Shown here piece by piece: positions 46,469-57,158 of a stretch of DNA of 64,000 nt. Both the position numbers and the translations under genes were made by a program. Location: NCBI RefSeq assembly GCF_006738645.1, contig NZ_AP019700.1, positions 632,001-696,000 on the forward strand, read 5' to 3'. Position 1 is the first letter of the stretch. Every line of letters begins with the position of its first letter. Origin of the DNA: Stella humosa (lineage in GTDB: Bacteria > Pseudomonadota > Alphaproteobacteria > ATCC43930 > Allostellaceae). The notes beneath the pieces were generated by a model. The model had not been told where the DNA came from and did not search any database. It saw nothing but the letters and a program-made list of their open reading frames with translations.

Positions 46469-47953
46469 CCCCGGGGGCGATCGGCTTCCGGTGCGGCCCA
46501 GCAACTGCGCCACGACCGACAGGAAGCGCTCGTCGTCGAAGGGCTTGGCGATCACCGGCCGGCCGGCCAGCAGGAAGAACTGCTCCAGTTCCGGGTTGGC
46601 GATGTCGCCGGTCATGAAGAGGATGCGGGCCGCGCTCTCCGGGTCGTCGCGTTCCAGCCGCTGGAACAGGGTGGCACCATCCATCCCGGCCATGTGGATG
46701 TCGCTGATCAGCAGGTCGTAGCGCCGCCGGTCGATCCGCCGCAGCGCGTCGACCCCGTCGCCCGCCAGGTCGGCGGCATGGCCTTCCCGGCGCAGCAGCG
46801 ACTGGATGTAGCGCGCGAGCGCCTGGTCGTCGTCGATCACCAGGATCGCCGCGCCGCCGGCCGGCCGCGGCATGGCCGCCGCGGCTGCCGCCGCCTGGTC
46901 GCCGGCCGAAACCGGCAGGCGAACGAGGAATTCCGCCCCGCCCTCGGGCCGGTTACTGACGGTGATGCTGCCGCCCAGTTCCTTCACCTGGGTGACGCAG
47001 AGCGATAGGCCGAGGCCGGTTCCCATGCCCTCGGGCTTGGTCGTGAAGAAGGGCTGGAAGATCCGCTTCATGATCGCGGGCGGAATGCCGGGCCCGTTGT
47101 CGGCCACGCGCAGCTCCAGCATGCGGGCATCGGCGTCGAAGCCGAGCGCGACCGACAGCCGGCGCGGCTGGGGCACCTCGGCCAGGGCATCGCAGGCGTT
47201 GGTCACCAGGTTGACGACGATCTGGCCCAGGCCCGTGGTGTCGCCCGCGACGAGCGGCAGGTCGGCCGGCAGGTCGGTCGCCAGTTCCACCCCGGCCCGT
47301 TCCAGCCGGCCGCGCACCAGCTCGACGGCGCGGCCTGTCACATCCGCCATGGCGACCGGCGTGCGCCGGATCGGGCGCCGCCTGGCCAGGTCGAGCAGGT
47401 TGGTGACGATGCGGGCCGACTGCCGGGCGGCCTCGACCACCCGGTCGAGCCGCCCGCCATGGGACTGGTTGCGGATCAGCCGGCGCAGCAGCTGGGTCTG
47501 CGCCAGGATCGTCGAGAGCTGGTTGTTCAGCTCATGGACGATCGAGGCCAATAGCTGGCCGAGCGCCGCCGCCCGCTCGGCCGCCGCGTCGATGGCGGCC
47601 TCGTCGCGGCGCGCCGACAGCAACAGGACATGGCCGCGCCCCCGGCGCACGGCACGGGCCGTCACCACCAGGGCCGGCCCGTCCGGCCCGGTCGCTCCCG
47701 GCGCCAGCCGCACGTCGACCGTGCTGCCGTCGGGCGGTGCTGCCGCCAGCCGCGTCACCGCCTCGTCGGGCCAGTGGGCGGGCTCGGCCGACTGGCCGCC
47801 GAACAGGGCGGTCCAGGCCGGGTTGCAGCGCAGGCGGCGCAGCCCCCCGTCGGTCACCGCTTGCGCCAAGGGCGAGCGCTCGAACGCAAGTTCCCCCAGG
47901 CCGGGTGGACGGCGCCGGGGCTGGTCCGTGTCGGGCGCTGCAGGCTCTGGCAT
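46457..47953 (-). CDS. hybrid sensor histidine kinase with C-terminal receiver
   Basis: A 498-residue soluble kinase. A PAS-like N-terminal sensor (about 20-115, PLAQAVTDGGLRRLRCNPAW) precedes HisKA with the phospho-acceptor His140 in SIVHELNNQLSTI. HATPase_c has the N box NLVTNACDAL, DNGPGIPP and GMGTGLGLSL. The receiver follows with IDDDQAL, phospho-Asp in LISDIHMAGMDG and Lys in IAKPFDD. No membrane helix. ATG 47953 with GGAG upstream is chosen over a longer reading to 48064. The 3' ends of this gene and the repeat-protein gene overlap by 12 nt. HELNNQLS is the form seen in NtrB/PAS-type kinases. Confidence 0.9.
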   Translation of the reverse strand: MPEPAAPDTDQPRRRPPGLGELAFERSPLAQAVTDGGLRRLRCNPAWTALFGGQSAEPAHWPDEAVTRLAAAPPDGSTVDVRLAPGATGPDGPALVVTARAVRRGRGHVLLLSARRDEAAIDAAAERAAALGQLLASIVHELNNQLSTILAQTQLLRRLIRNQSHGGRLDRVVEAARQSARIVTNLLDLARRRPIRRTPVAMADVTGRAVELVRGRLERAGVELATDLPADLPLVAGDTTGLGQIVVNLVTNACDALAEVPQPRRLSVALGFDADARMLELRVADNGPGIPPAIMKRIFQPFFTTKPEGMGTGLGLSLCVTQVKELGGSITVSNRPEGGAEFLVRLPVSAGDQAAAAAAAMPRPAGGAAILVIDDDQALARYIQSLLRREGHAADLAGDGVDALRRIDRRRYDLLISDIHMAGMDGATLFQRLERDDPESAARILFMTGDIANPELEQFFLLAGRPVIAKPFDDERFLSVVAQLLGRTGSRSPPGSAE

Positions 47954-48151
47954 CCGGGCTCCGCCCGCATCGTTGCGGGGATCATTCTCGCCCGCCGTGA
48001 TGCCCGTCGTCGACGGCATTCGGCACACCGCGCGCGCGAGACCGATCGGCCGATTGGGACGCAATGGTTGTCAGCGTCGGAATGCCAATGTTATCCAAGG
48101 ACCCAGGCGCCGGAGAGCGTCCGGACAATACTCGAAATTTGGGAGAACCCG

Positions 48152-49102
48152 ATGACCCTTCATACCAAGTCGATTCTGGCTGCGCTCGCAGTCTCCGCCG
48201 CGTGCGCCGCACCCGCCGCTGCCGCGGACATCAAGCTGATGACCGGTCCCCAGGGCGGGGTCTGGGTGCCGCTGGGCGGCCAGCTCAAGGACATGTGGGA
48301 AAAGGCCATTCCCGGCCTGTCGGTGCAGTCGCTGCCGGGCGCCGGCATCGCCAACATGCGCGGCATCGAGGAATCGAAGACCGAGATCGGCTTCGGCAAT
48401 TCCATCTCCACCGTCGATGCGCTGGCCGGCAACGCGCCCTTCAACAAGCCCCACAACACCATCTGCAACATCGCCACGCTCTACCCGCAATACTACCAGC
48501 TCGTCACGCCGACCGCTGCCGGCATCAAGTCGGTCAAGGACCTGAAGGGCAAGAGCATCACCACCCAGCCGCGCGGCAACACGGGCGAGCTGATCACCGC
48601 CCAGTTGCTGAAGGTGCATGGGCTGGCCTACAGCGACGTGAAGGTCAGCTTCGTGTCCTACACGGACTCGGTGACGCAGATGCAGGACGGCCACGCGGTC
48701 GCCTTCGGCCTCGGCACCGCCATCCCCGCCGGGTCGATCATGGACCTGGCCTCGGCCCGCGACATCACCCTGATGGACCTGTCCGACAGCCTGGAGGGCA
48801 TGAAGAAGCTCAATCCCGGCTACACGCTGGTGACCGTGCCCAAGGGTACCTATGCCAAGCAGGACCGGGACGTCCAGGTCATCGGCTATGCCACGCACGT
48901 CGCGGCCGCCTGCAAGCTGCCGGCCGATCAGGTCTACACCATGACCAAGACGATGGCGGCCAACGTGCCGTCGATGGCGGCCGTCTACAAGGGCATCACC
49001 GGGCTGACCCCCAAGGCGATGGCCGAGGATATCGGCGTTCCCTTCCACCCCGGCGCGGCAAAATTCTATGCCGAATCCGGCATTACGGTGAAGACGCGCT
49101 GA
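48152..49102 (+). CDS. TAXI family TRAP transporter substrate-binding protein
   Basis: A 316-residue periplasmic binding protein with a Sec signal (LHTKSILAALAVSAACAAPA to AAAAD). TAXI landmarks are KLMTGPQGGVWVPLGGQLKD, VQSLPGAGIANMRGIE and KDLKGKSITTQPRGNTGEL. GGGAGAACCCG leads into ATG 48152. The fused permease gene follows 61 nt downstream. The ligand class (glutamate/dicarboxylate or other) cannot be read from the motifs. Confidence 0.93.
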   Translation: MTLHTKSILAALAVSAACAAPAAAADIKLMTGPQGGVWVPLGGQLKDMWEKAIPGLSVQSLPGAGIANMRGIEESKTEIGFGNSISTVDALAGNAPFNKPHNTICNIATLYPQYYQLVTPTAAGIKSVKDLKGKSITTQPRGNTGELITAQLLKVHGLAYSDVKVSFVSYTDSVTQMQDGHAVAFGLGTAIPAGSIMDLASARDITLMDLSDSLEGMKKLNPGYTLVTVPKGTYAKQDRDVQVIGYATHVAAACKLPADQVYTMTKTMAANVPSMAAVYKGITGLTPKAMAEDIGVPFHPGAAKFYAESGITVKTR

Positions 49103-49163
49103 GCGTCGGGCACCGGGTATAGAAGCAGCAGGCATAGACAAGCAGCAGTCGGGGTCGCGCGCG

Positions 49164-51035
49164 ATGACCATGGATCTCAGTCACGGCGGCATCCTCCGCC
49201 TCGTCGGCATCGTCATCGGCGTTCTGATGTCGCTCTACCACATGTGGGCGATCGCCTTCGGCACGCCGGAGGCCGTGTATTTCCGCGGGACCCACCTGCT
49301 GTTCGCCCTGACGCTCGTCTTCCTGTTCTACGACCGGTCGGCCAAGCGGGCCGGCCGGCCGCCGGATGCCATCGACTACGGCATGCTGGTCCTGTCGGCG
49401 GCACCGATCCTCTACCTGTTCTTCAACTACGACTACATCGTCAACCGCATCTACTATATCGACGACCTGTCGACCGCCGACATGGTGCTGGGTGCGATCA
49501 TGGTGGTGGCCGTCATCGAGGGCACCCGGCGGGCGCTGGGCTGGGCCCTGCCGATAACGGCCATCGTCTTCCTGGTCTATGGGCTGTTCATCGCCAAGCT
49601 CGAGCCGATGCGGCTGATGGACCAGCTCTTCATGACGACCGAGGGCATCTTCGGGATTCCGCTCTCGGTGTCGGCCGCTTATGTGCTGATCTTCGTGCTC
49701 TTCGGCAGCTTCATGGAGCGCACCGGCACGGGCCAGCTCTTCATGGACTTCGCCATGTCGCTGACCGGCCATACGGCGGGCGGGCCGGGCAAGGTTTCCG
49801 TCGTCAGCTCCAGCCTGTTCGGCACCATCTCGGGCAGTGCGGTCGCCAACGTCATGGTCGACGGGCCGATCGCCATTCCCCTGATGAAGCGCACGGGTTT
49901 TCCCCCGCACTTCGCTGCGGGGGTGGAGGCGACGGCGTCGACGGGCGGCCAGATCATGCCGCCGATCATGGGGGCGGCTGCCTTCGTGATGGCGGAGTTC
50001 CTGGCGGTCGGCTACGGCCAGGTCATCATCTGGGCGCTGATTCCATCCATCCTCTATTACGTCGCCTGCTTCGGGGCGGTGCATTTCGAGGCCAAGCGGC
50101 GCGGCCTGGTCGGCCTGCCGCGGTCGGAACTGCCGGTCTTCTCGCGCGTCATGGCCGAGCGCGGCCACCTGTTCCTGCCGGTCGTTGCCATCCTGGCCGT
50201 CATGTATTCCGGCTACAGCGCGCCGATGGCGGCCCTGGTGGGGACCCTGCTGTGCTTCCCCGTGGCGGCGCTGCGGCCGTCGACGCGCGGCAACGTCACC
50301 TGGAAGAACGTCATGGAGGCGATGGCGGACGGGGCGCGCAACGCCGTCACCGTGGCGCTCGCCTGTGCCTGTGCCGGCATCATCATCGGCGTCGTCATGC
50401 TGTCGGGCCTGGGCATCGTCTTCACCCAGCTCGTGGTCGGGCTGGCGCAGGACTGGCTGCTGGTGGCGCTGTTCCTGACCATGGCGGCCGGCATCGTGCT
50501 CGGCATGGGCATGCCGACGACGCCGGCCTACATCGTGATGACGGCCCTGCTCGTGCCGGCCATCATCAAGCTGGGCGTCATCCCTCCGGCCGCCCACATG
50601 TTCGCGCTCTATTTCGCCGTGCTGTCGGCCATCACCCCGCCGGTGGCGCTGGCCGTCTTCGCGGCCGCCGGCATCGCCAAGTCGGACATCTGGAAAAGCG
50701 GCCTGGCGGCAGTGAAGATCGGTGCCGCCGGCTTCATCGTGCCCTTCATGTTCGTGTACGAGCCGGCGCTGCTGATGATCGGCGATAGCTGGCTCTGGAT
50801 CGTCTGGCGCTTCGTCTGTGCCGTAGCCGGCATCCTGCTCTTCGCCGGCGGCCTGCACGGCTATTTCCTGACCTGGGCCTCGCTCTGGCAGCGCGTGCTG
50901 CTGGCCGCGGGGGGCTTCGCGCTGGTCTTCCCCAGCGTCTGGTCGGACGTCACCGGCGCGGTGCTGGCCGGGGTCGTGCTGGCAGCCCAGTGGCTGGCCC
51001 GCCAGCGGACCCCGGCCACCGCCGGAGCCCGCTGA
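49164..51035 (+). CDS. TRAP transporter fused 4TM/12TM permease (TAXI type)
   Basis: A 623-residue inner-membrane protein with the DctQ-like four-helix part (about 10-120) fused to a DctM-like part. Typical blocks are VVSSSLFGTISGSAVANVM, TGGQIMPPIMGAAAFVMAEF and GMGMPTTPAYIVMTALLVPA, and the C-terminal helices end near 615. It works with the TAXI binding protein upstream. ATG 49164 or 49170; no strong ribosome site for either. It is convergent with the alpha/beta hydrolase gene, with 7 nt between stops. Confidence 0.93.
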   Translation: MTMDLSHGGILRLVGIVIGVLMSLYHMWAIAFGTPEAVYFRGTHLLFALTLVFLFYDRSAKRAGRPPDAIDYGMLVLSAAPILYLFFNYDYIVNRIYYIDDLSTADMVLGAIMVVAVIEGTRRALGWALPITAIVFLVYGLFIAKLEPMRLMDQLFMTTEGIFGIPLSVSAAYVLIFVLFGSFMERTGTGQLFMDFAMSLTGHTAGGPGKVSVVSSSLFGTISGSAVANVMVDGPIAIPLMKRTGFPPHFAAGVEATASTGGQIMPPIMGAAAFVMAEFLAVGYGQVIIWALIPSILYYVACFGAVHFEAKRRGLVGLPRSELPVFSRVMAERGHLFLPVVAILAVMYSGYSAPMAALVGTLLCFPVAALRPSTRGNVTWKNVMEAMADGARNAVTVALACACAGIIIGVVMLSGLGIVFTQLVVGLAQDWLLVALFLTMAAGIVLGMGMPTTPAYIVMTALLVPAIIKLGVIPPAAHMFALYFAVLSAITPPVALAVFAAAGIAKSDIWKSGLAAVKIGAAGFIVPFMFVYEPALLMIGDSWLWIVWRFVCAVAGILLFAGGLHGYFLTWASLWQRVLLAAGGFALVFPSVWSDVTGAVLAGVVLAAQWLARQRTPATAGAR

Positions 51036-51042
51036 CCGCGGC

Positions 51043-53049
51043 CTACAATCGCACGTCGTGAAGCGGCCGCCCCCAGTCGGCGGCCGCCTTCACCGACCGC
51101 TCGATATCCTCCTCGATCATCAGTCCGTCGGCGACCAGGGCGCGGGCCGCCGCCTCGATCGCCGCCGCATAGCCGGCGGGCGAGCCGTAGCGGGCCAGCA
51201 CCGACGGCCGCGGGTCGCGGGTCGCGTCCCGCTCTTCCTCGGTGTCGGGGAAGGGGATGTAGCTGCCGGTGAACTCGTGCATGGCGCCATGGCCGAAGCC
51301 GCGGTCGCGGATGTTCCAGCCGGTATAGGTGCCGAGCGGGGCCCCGACCATCGGCGCGCGCACGCCGGCCACGTCGTTGCCGTCGGCGTCGACCGCCGGC
51401 ACCAGGGTCGGATAGCCCTCGGCCGCCAGCACCTTGGGCGGTTCCTGGTCGATGATGCCGTCCGCCGCCCGCGGCCCGAAATCCAGCAGCGGGCAGGCAT
51501 TCACCCCGGTCGGCTGGGCGACGCCGGGAATGGCGGGGAAGCGCTGGCGCCATTCCTCGGCCGTCACCAGCGTGCCCTCGGCGCGCAGCGGGATGCGGCT
51601 GGCGGGCGGGGGCGTGCCATCGGTCGCCCAGCGGTCGAGCGCATCCAGCATGCCGCGGAACAGCATCGAGGTCTGGACGATGTTGAGGTACTGCCGGCAC
51701 ACGCCCTTGGCCGGGCGCCTCACGTTCGGGTCGGCGAAATGCTGCGAGCTGGACCACAGGTAGACGCGGACATTGTCCGGTTGGGCCAGGTCGTTGCCGT
51801 GGGCGTCGGTATGCACCAGCGAACCGCGGCGCTGCCAGTATTCGATGGCGCTCTGGGTGTGCAGGACCAGCGGGTCGGTCGCCGGCCGCTTCAGGATCGC
51901 GTCCTCGCGGCCGGAATGCGGGTCGACGGAGGCCGCGTACGAGAAGGGGAAGCGGTCGGCCATCGTCGCATGGTCTTCGTACTGCTGGCCGGCCGGCGAT
52001 ACCACCAGCGAGAAGCGGTGGTTCATCCACATCAGCCCGCCGCCGGAGACATGCGGCAGCACGCCCTCGAACACCTGGCGGCCGCCGGCATCGGCGTTGT
52101 AGCCCTGGTAGAGGAAGTCGCGGATGCAGCGCCCGGTCTGCGAGCGGCCCCAGGCGTAGGCCTTGTCGATGCCGCCGGCCAGCGGGTTGCCGGCACCGGT
52201 GTCGTGCTTCAGGAAGGCGACCAGGTCGCGGACGGCGACGTGCCCCAACCCGTGCACGCGCGGGTCGCGGGCGGTGTAGACCAGCTCGTAGATCCAGCCC
52301 GGCTGGAAGCCGGCGGGCAGATGCAGATGGGTGTCGGACGGGATGATCGCCTGTTCCGCGCCCTGGTTGTCGAGGCCGCTGCCGCCCTCCACGCGCGCAA
52401 AGGCCCATTCCGTCGCCGCGACGGCGATCCGCGGGTCGCCCTGGTAGCGGCGGCGGGTCAGCGTCGCCTGGGTCGGGTCGAGCGACACGGTCGGGTAGGA
52501 GCGGGTCGAAGCGCGGCCGGACAGCGGCACCACCGTGGTGCCGGGCTTGTCGACGATGATTTCGGTCCGCACCGGGCCGGTGATCGGCTTGCCGCCATCG
52601 GTCGCCACCGGCACGTCCAGGATCAGCCGGCCGTTGCCCGGCAGCAGGTCGCCTTCCCAGGCGCCCCAGACGATGGTGTAGCCCCGCCGGAAGAGGTAGC
52701 CGTTGCCGGCGTGCGCCAACGTCGCCGGGTCGTTGGTGGGCGGCGCGTCGTTGAAGAACTGCAGCTCCCGCTTGTTGCCGCGATTGCCGTAGCCGAAGAA
52801 GAGGCGCCGGTTGCCGCGCGCCATGTCGACCGGCTTCAGGATCATGACGTCGGCTGCGAACTCGACCAGGCCGTCGGCATTGCGCGGTGCCCGGTCGAGG
52901 TCGACGATGCCGGCCTGGGCGGCCGCGGCCGGATCGACGGCATAGTGGGCGCGGCCGACCAGCTTCTCGTAGGCGCCGGCCTGGCCGAACTCGGCCCCGT
53001 CAGCGAAGGTCGTGCGGGCGGTGATCTCGATGCGCGTGCGGTTCGTCAT
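51043..53049 (-). CDS. large alpha/beta hydrolase domain protein
   Basis: A 668-residue protein of the large 'alpha/beta hydrolase domain' family. The catalytic-type nucleophile elbow is probably AYAWGRSQTGRCIRDFLYQG near residue 300 (Gly-Arg-Ser-Gln-Thr-Gly). FFGYGNRGNKRELQFFNDAP and a C-terminal region with GYTGWN-like and FGHGAMHEFTGSYIPFP blocks also fit. No signal peptide. It lies 26 nt after hutU on the same strand, at the end of the hut operon, though no role in histidine degradation is known. ATG 53049; ATG 53061 is possible. Confidence 0.8.
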   Translation of the reverse strand: MTNRTRIEITARTTFADGAEFGQAGAYEKLVGRAHYAVDPAAAAQAGIVDLDRAPRNADGLVEFAADVMILKPVDMARGNRRLFFGYGNRGNKRELQFFNDAPPTNDPATLAHAGNGYLFRRGYTIVWGAWEGDLLPGNGRLILDVPVATDGGKPITGPVRTEIIVDKPGTTVVPLSGRASTRSYPTVSLDPTQATLTRRRYQGDPRIAVAATEWAFARVEGGSGLDNQGAEQAIIPSDTHLHLPAGFQPGWIYELVYTARDPRVHGLGHVAVRDLVAFLKHDTGAGNPLAGGIDKAYAWGRSQTGRCIRDFLYQGYNADAGGRQVFEGVLPHVSGGGLMWMNHRFSLVVSPAGQQYEDHATMADRFPFSYAASVDPHSGREDAILKRPATDPLVLHTQSAIEYWQRRGSLVHTDAHGNDLAQPDNVRVYLWSSSQHFADPNVRRPAKGVCRQYLNIVQTSMLFRGMLDALDRWATDGTPPPASRIPLRAEGTLVTAEEWRQRFPAIPGVAQPTGVNACPLLDFGPRAADGIIDQEPPKVLAAEGYPTLVPAVDADGNDVAGVRAPMVGAPLGTYTGWNIRDRGFGHGAMHEFTGSYIPFPDTEEERDATRDPRPSVLARYGSPAGYAAAIEAAARALVADGLMIEEDIERSVKAAADWGRPLHDVRL

Positions 53050-53075
53050 GTCGGCGGGCATTCCTTGAATGTTCG

Positions 53076-54743
53076 TCAGCGGGCGAGGAAGGGCAGGTCG
53101 AGCTGGTGCTGGCGGGCGCATTCCACCGCCTCGGCATAGCCGGCGTCGGCGTGGCGCATGACGCCGGTGGCGGGGTCGTTCCACAGCACGCGCTCCAGCC
53201 GGCGCGCGGCTTCCTGCGTGCCGTCGCAGACCACGACCATGCCGGCATGCTGCGAATAGCCGATGCCGACGCCGCCGCCATGGTGGATGGAAACCCAGGT
53301 GGCGCCGCTGGCGCAGTTGACGAGCGCGTTCAAGAGCGGCCAGTCGGCCACCGCGTCGCTGCCGTCCCGCATCGCCTCGGTCTCGCGGTTGGGGCTGGCG
53401 ACCGAGCCCGAATCGAGATGGTCGCGGCCGATGACGATGGGGCCGATCTCGCCCCTGGCCACCATCTCGTTGAAGGCCAAGCCCAGCCGGTGGCGGTCGC
53501 CCAGCCCGACCCAGCAGATGCGCGCCGGCAGTCCCTGGAAGCGGATGCGCGCACGCGCCATGTCGAGCCAGTGGTGCAGGTGCCGGTCGTCCGGCATCAG
53601 TTCCTTCACCCGTGCGTCGGTGCGGTAGATGTCCTCGGGATCGCCGGAGAGCGCGGCCCAGCGGAACGGCCCGACGCCGCGGCAGAAGAGCGGGCGGATG
53701 TAGGCCGGCACGAAGCCCGGGAAGTCGAAGGCGTCGGCCACGCCGACATTGCGCGCCATCTGGCGGATGTTGTTGCCATAATCGACCGTGGGCACGCCCA
53801 TGCGGTGGAAATCCAGCATGGCGCGCACCTGGACTGCCATCGAGGCGAGCGCGGCGGCCTCGACCCCCTTGGGGTCGCTCGCCCGCCGGTCTTCCCACTC
53901 CGCCAGGCTCCAGCCGGCCGGCAGGTAGCCGTTGATCGGGTCGTGGGCGGATGTCTGGTCGGTCACGGCGTCCGGGCGGATGCCGCGTCGCACCAACTCG
54001 GGGAACACCTCGGCCGCGTTGCCCAGCAGCCCGACCGAGACCGGGCGCCGCTCGGCCTTGGCGCGGGCGATGATCGCCAGCGCCTCGTCGATCGTGTCGG
54101 CGCGTTCGTCGAGGTAGCCGGTGCGCAGGCGCATGTCGATGCGGCTCGCCTGGCATTCGACCGCCAGCATCGAGGCGCCGGCCATGGTGGCGGCCAGCGG
54201 CTGCGCCCCGCCCATGCCGCCCAGCCCGCCGGTCAGGAACCAGCGCCCCGCCAGGTCGCCGCCATAGTGCTGGCGCCCCATCTCCACGAAGGTCTCGTAG
54301 GTGCCCTGCACGATCCCCTGCGAGCCGATATAGATCCAGGATCCGGCCGTCATCTGGCCGTACATCATCAGGCCCTTGCGATCGAGCTCGTGGAAATGGT
54401 CCCAGTTGGCCCATTTGCCGACGAGGTTGGAGTTGGCGATCAGCACCCGCGGGGCGTCGGGGTGGGTGCGGAAGACGCCGACCGGTTTGCCGGACTGGAC
54501 GCACAGGGTCTGGTCGTCCTCCAGCCGGGTCAGGGCGGCCGCGATGCGGTCGAAGGAATCCCAGTCGCGCGCCGCCCGCCCGATCCCGCCATAGACCACC
54601 AGCTCGTGCGGGCGTTCCGCCACCTCCGGGTCGAGGTTGTTCATCAGCATCCGCAGCGCGCCCTCGGTCTGCCAGCTCCGGGCGGTGCGTTGCAGCCCGC
54701 GCGCGGCGCGGACGGTGCGGGCATTGTCCAGGCGAGGGTTCAT
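53076..54743 (-). CDS. hutU: urocanate hydratase
   Basis: Second enzyme of histidine degradation, converting urocanate to imidazolonepropionate with tightly bound NAD+. The 555 residues carry the NAD site [20 protein letters not shown] and the conserved Cys in [16 protein letters not shown], and the usual N-terminus [12 protein letters not shown]. Start: ATG 54743 fits homologues; GTG 54755, which overlaps the stop of the dioxygenase gene (GTGA), adds four residues and would couple translation. It is the fourth gene of hutI-hutH-phyH-hutU-hydrolase. Confidence 0.96.
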   Translation of the reverse strand: MNPRLDNARTVRAARGLQRTARSWQTEGALRMLMNNLDPEVAERPHELVVYGGIGRAARDWDSFDRIAAALTRLEDDQTLCVQSGKPVGVFRTHPDAPRVLIANSNLVGKWANWDHFHELDRKGLMMYGQMTAGSWIYIGSQGIVQGTYETFVEMGRQHYGGDLAGRWFLTGGLGGMGGAQPLAATMAGASMLAVECQASRIDMRLRTGYLDERADTIDEALAIIARAKAERRPVSVGLLGNAAEVFPELVRRGIRPDAVTDQTSAHDPINGYLPAGWSLAEWEDRRASDPKGVEAAALASMAVQVRAMLDFHRMGVPTVDYGNNIRQMARNVGVADAFDFPGFVPAYIRPLFCRGVGPFRWAALSGDPEDIYRTDARVKELMPDDRHLHHWLDMARARIRFQGLPARICWVGLGDRHRLGLAFNEMVARGEIGPIVIGRDHLDSGSVASPNRETEAMRDGSDAVADWPLLNALVNCASGATWVSIHHGGGVGIGYSQHAGMVVVCDGTQEAARRLERVLWNDPATGVMRHADAGYAEAVECARQHQLDLPFLAR

Positions 54744-54751
54744 GGGGTGCC

Positions 54752-55555
54752 TCACGCGCGCCAGACGACGGGGAAGGCGGGGGAATCCATGGCCGCACCG
54801 ACGGCGGGTGCCCCCACCTCGGGCGGGGGCGGCGACATGAAGCCGTCGCGCAGGACATAGCGGGCATCGTCGCCGGTCCAGCGCGCCGACACCACCCGCC
54901 GGCGATTGCCCGTGGAATTGCCCGGCGCGCCATGCAGCGCCAGCCCGTGGAAGGCGATCAGGTCGCCCGGCTCCAGCGCCCAGCCGACGATGCGCCAGCG
55001 GTCACGGTCGCCCTCGATGTCGGGCACGGGCGTGAAGTTCTTCTGCTGGGCCGGATGGTCGTTGCCGTCGGCGAAGCGCCGCGGCGTGTACCATTGCCCC
55101 GACCGGTGCGATCCGGCGACGAACTCCAGGCTGGTCTCGCGCGCGACCGGGTCGAGCGGGATCCACATGCTGATGATGTGGCTGCCGTCGACGACGTAGT
55201 AGGGCTGGTCGTGATGCCAGGGGGTCCGTTCCTCGGTGGCCGGCTCCTTCACCAGCACATGCTCGTGGAAGAGGTTCACCTTGGCCGATCCCATCAGGGC
55301 GCCGGCCAGCGCCGCCAGGGGCGAATGGCGCAGCACCTCCTCGTATTCGGGGATGCGCTGCCAATTGCAGTAGTCGCCGAAGAAGAGGCCGGGCTTGCCG
55401 TCGGGCGTGTACGTCTTCGCGAACCGGCCGGGCTCGCGCAGGTTGCGCTCGACTCCGGCTTCCAGCAGGCGGCGCCATTCGGGACCCAGCACGCCGCGGA
55501 GGCAGACGGCCCCATCCTCGCGATAGGCCCGGATATCGGCATCGGTCGGCATCAT
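54752..55555 (-). CDS. phytanoyl-CoA dioxygenase (PhyH) family Fe(II)/2-oxoglutarate oxygenase
   Basis: A 267-residue oxygenase. The metal motif is H114-x-D116 in [14 protein letters not shown], the distal His is in [15 protein letters not shown] and the 2-oxoglutarate Arg is probably in [30 protein letters not shown] is typical of PhyH/EctD-like folds. GGAG precedes ATG 55555. It sits inside the hut operon, 64 nt after hutH and overlapping the candidate hutU GTG. No known histidine pathway needs such an enzyme, so it may hydroxylate or demethylate a histidine- or imidazole-related compound feeding the pathway. That role is inference. Confidence 0.85.
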   Translation of the reverse strand: MMPTDADIRAYREDGAVCLRGVLGPEWRRLLEAGVERNLREPGRFAKTYTPDGKPGLFFGDYCNWQRIPEYEEVLRHSPLAALAGALMGSAKVNLFHEHVLVKEPATEERTPWHHDQPYYVVDGSHIISMWIPLDPVARETSLEFVAGSHRSGQWYTPRRFADGNDHPAQQKNFTPVPDIEGDRDRWRIVGWALEPGDLIAFHGLALHGAPGNSTGNRRRVVSARWTGDDARYVLRDGFMSPPPPEVGAPAVGAAMDSPAFPVVWRA

Positions 55556-55619
55556 TGGCGGCTCCCCCTCCTGGCGTCCAGGAAGGGAGCCTAACCCGAT
55601 CCTCGCCCGCGCGGGAGTG

Positions 55620-57158
55620 TCAGGCGAGGGCCACCCTGTCCCAGGCATCGGCGGCCGACCGCTCGATCGCCCCGCCTGATACCAGGTCGCGGGCGGCGGC
55701 CAAGTCGGGGGCCAGGAAGCGGTCGTCGTCGAGGTGTGCCACCACCGCCCGCAAGGCGCCGCGCGCGCGTTCCAGCATCGGGCTGGAGGCCAGCGGGGCG
55801 TGGAAGTCGATGCCCTGGGCCGCGCACAGAAGCTCGATGCCGACGATGCCGGCGGCGTTCTCGGCCATCTCGCCCAGGCGCCGCGCCGCGTGGGTCGCCA
55901 TCGACACATGGTCCTCCTGGTTGGCCGAGGTCGGCAGGCTGTCGATGCTGGCGGGTGCGGCACGCTGCTTGTTCTCGGACGCCAGGGCGGCTGCCGTCAC
56001 ATGGGCGATCATGAAGCCGGAATTGAGGCCGGCATGGCGGGTGAGGAAGGGCGGCAGGCCGCTGATCGAGCCGTCGGTCAGCATCGCCACCCGGCGCTCG
56101 GCCAGCGAGCCGATCTCGGCCACCGCCAGCGCCAGCAGGTCGGCCGCGAACGCCACCGGCTCGGCGTGGAAGTTGCCGCCGGACAGCACCTCGCCCGTGT
56201 CGGCGAAGACGAGCGGGTTGTCCGACACCGCGTCGGCCTCGATCGCCAGCGTGGCGGCGGCATTGCGCAGCAGGTCCAGGCACGCCCCCATCACCTGCGG
56301 CTGGCAGCGCAGGCAGTAGGGGTCCTGCACCTTGCCGCACTCCTTGTGCGAGGCGCGGATCTGGCTGTCGGCTGTCAGGATGCGCAGGGCGGCGGCCACG
56401 TCGCGCTGGCCGGGATGGCCGCGCAGGGCATGGATGCGCGCGTCGAACGGCGTGTCGGAGCCGAGGGCCGCATCGAGCGACAAGGCGCCCGTCACCAGGG
56501 CCGAGCGGAACACCCGCTCGATCGCGAACAGGCCCGACAGCGCCAGCGCGGTCGAGACCTGGGTCCCGTTCAGCAGGGCCAGCCCCTCCTTGGGGCCAAG
56601 CTGCAGCGGCGCCAGGCCGGCGGTCGCCAGGGCAGCCGCAGCCGGCATCGTCCGCCCCGCCCCGCGCGCCTCGCCGACGCCGATCATGGTGGCCGCCATG
56701 TGCGCCAGCGGCGCCAGGTCGCCCGACGCACCGACCGACCCCTGGGAGGGGATGAGCGGCAGGATGTCGGCCGCCAGCATCGCCTCCAGGAAAAGCACCG
56801 TTTCCCACCGCACGCCCGATGCGCCGCGAGCAAGGCTGGCCAGCTTCAGCGCCAGGACAAGCCGCACCGTCGAATCGGCCAGCGGCGCCCCCAGCCCGAC
56901 GGCGTGCGACAGCACCAGGTTGCGTTGCAGGGTGGCCAGGTCCTCGGCCTCGATGCGGGCGTGGGCCAGCTTGCCGAAGCCGGTATTGACGCCATAGACC
57001 GGCGCACCGCGCCCGACGATGGCGGCCACCGTCGCGGCCCCGGCCTCCACCGCCCCGCGCGCGGCCGGGTCGAGCCGCACGGCCGCACCCTCGCGCAGCA
57101 CGGCCGCCCAGGCATCCAGCCCGTGCGTGCCGACGCCGACCTCGATCGTTGCCCTCAT
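55620..57158 (-). CDS. hutH: histidine ammonia-lyase
   Basis: First enzyme of histidine degradation, releasing ammonia to give urocanate. The MIO cofactor forms from A144-S145-G146 in [26 protein letters not shown] and the C-terminal [15 protein letters not shown] block with Glu are conserved. 512 residues, normal. ATG 57158 overlaps the hutI stop (ATGA); the frame extends to 57170 but the extra residues are not conserved. Confidence 0.97.
   Translation of the reverse strand: MRATIEVGVGTHGLDAWAAVLREGAAVRLDPAARGAVEAGAATVAAIVGRGAPVYGVNTGFGKLAHARIEAEDLATLQRNLVLSHAVGLGAPLADSTVRLVLALKLASLARGASGVRWETVLFLEAMLAADILPLIPSQGSVGASGDLAPLAHMAATMIGVGEARGAGRTMPAAAALATAGLAPLQLGPKEGLALLNGTQVSTALALSGLFAIERVFRSALVTGALSLDAALGSDTPFDARIHALRGHPGQRDVAAALRILTADSQIRASHKECGKVQDPYCLRCQPQVMGACLDLLRNAAATLAIEADAVSDNPLVFADTGEVLSGGNFHAEPVAFAADLLALAVAEIGSLAERRVAMLTDGSISGLPPFLTRHAGLNSGFMIAHVTAAALASENKQRAAPASIDSLPTSANQEDHVSMATHAARRLGEMAENAAGIVGIELLCAAQGIDFHAPLASSPMLERARGALRAVVAHLDDDRFLAPDLAAARDLVSGGAIERSAADAWDRVALA

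Noticed and set aside
51043-54933. 1296-codon continuous minus-strand frame
   Set aside because: The first half is an out-of-frame reading across hutU; only the last 668 codons (alpha/beta hydrolase) are real.
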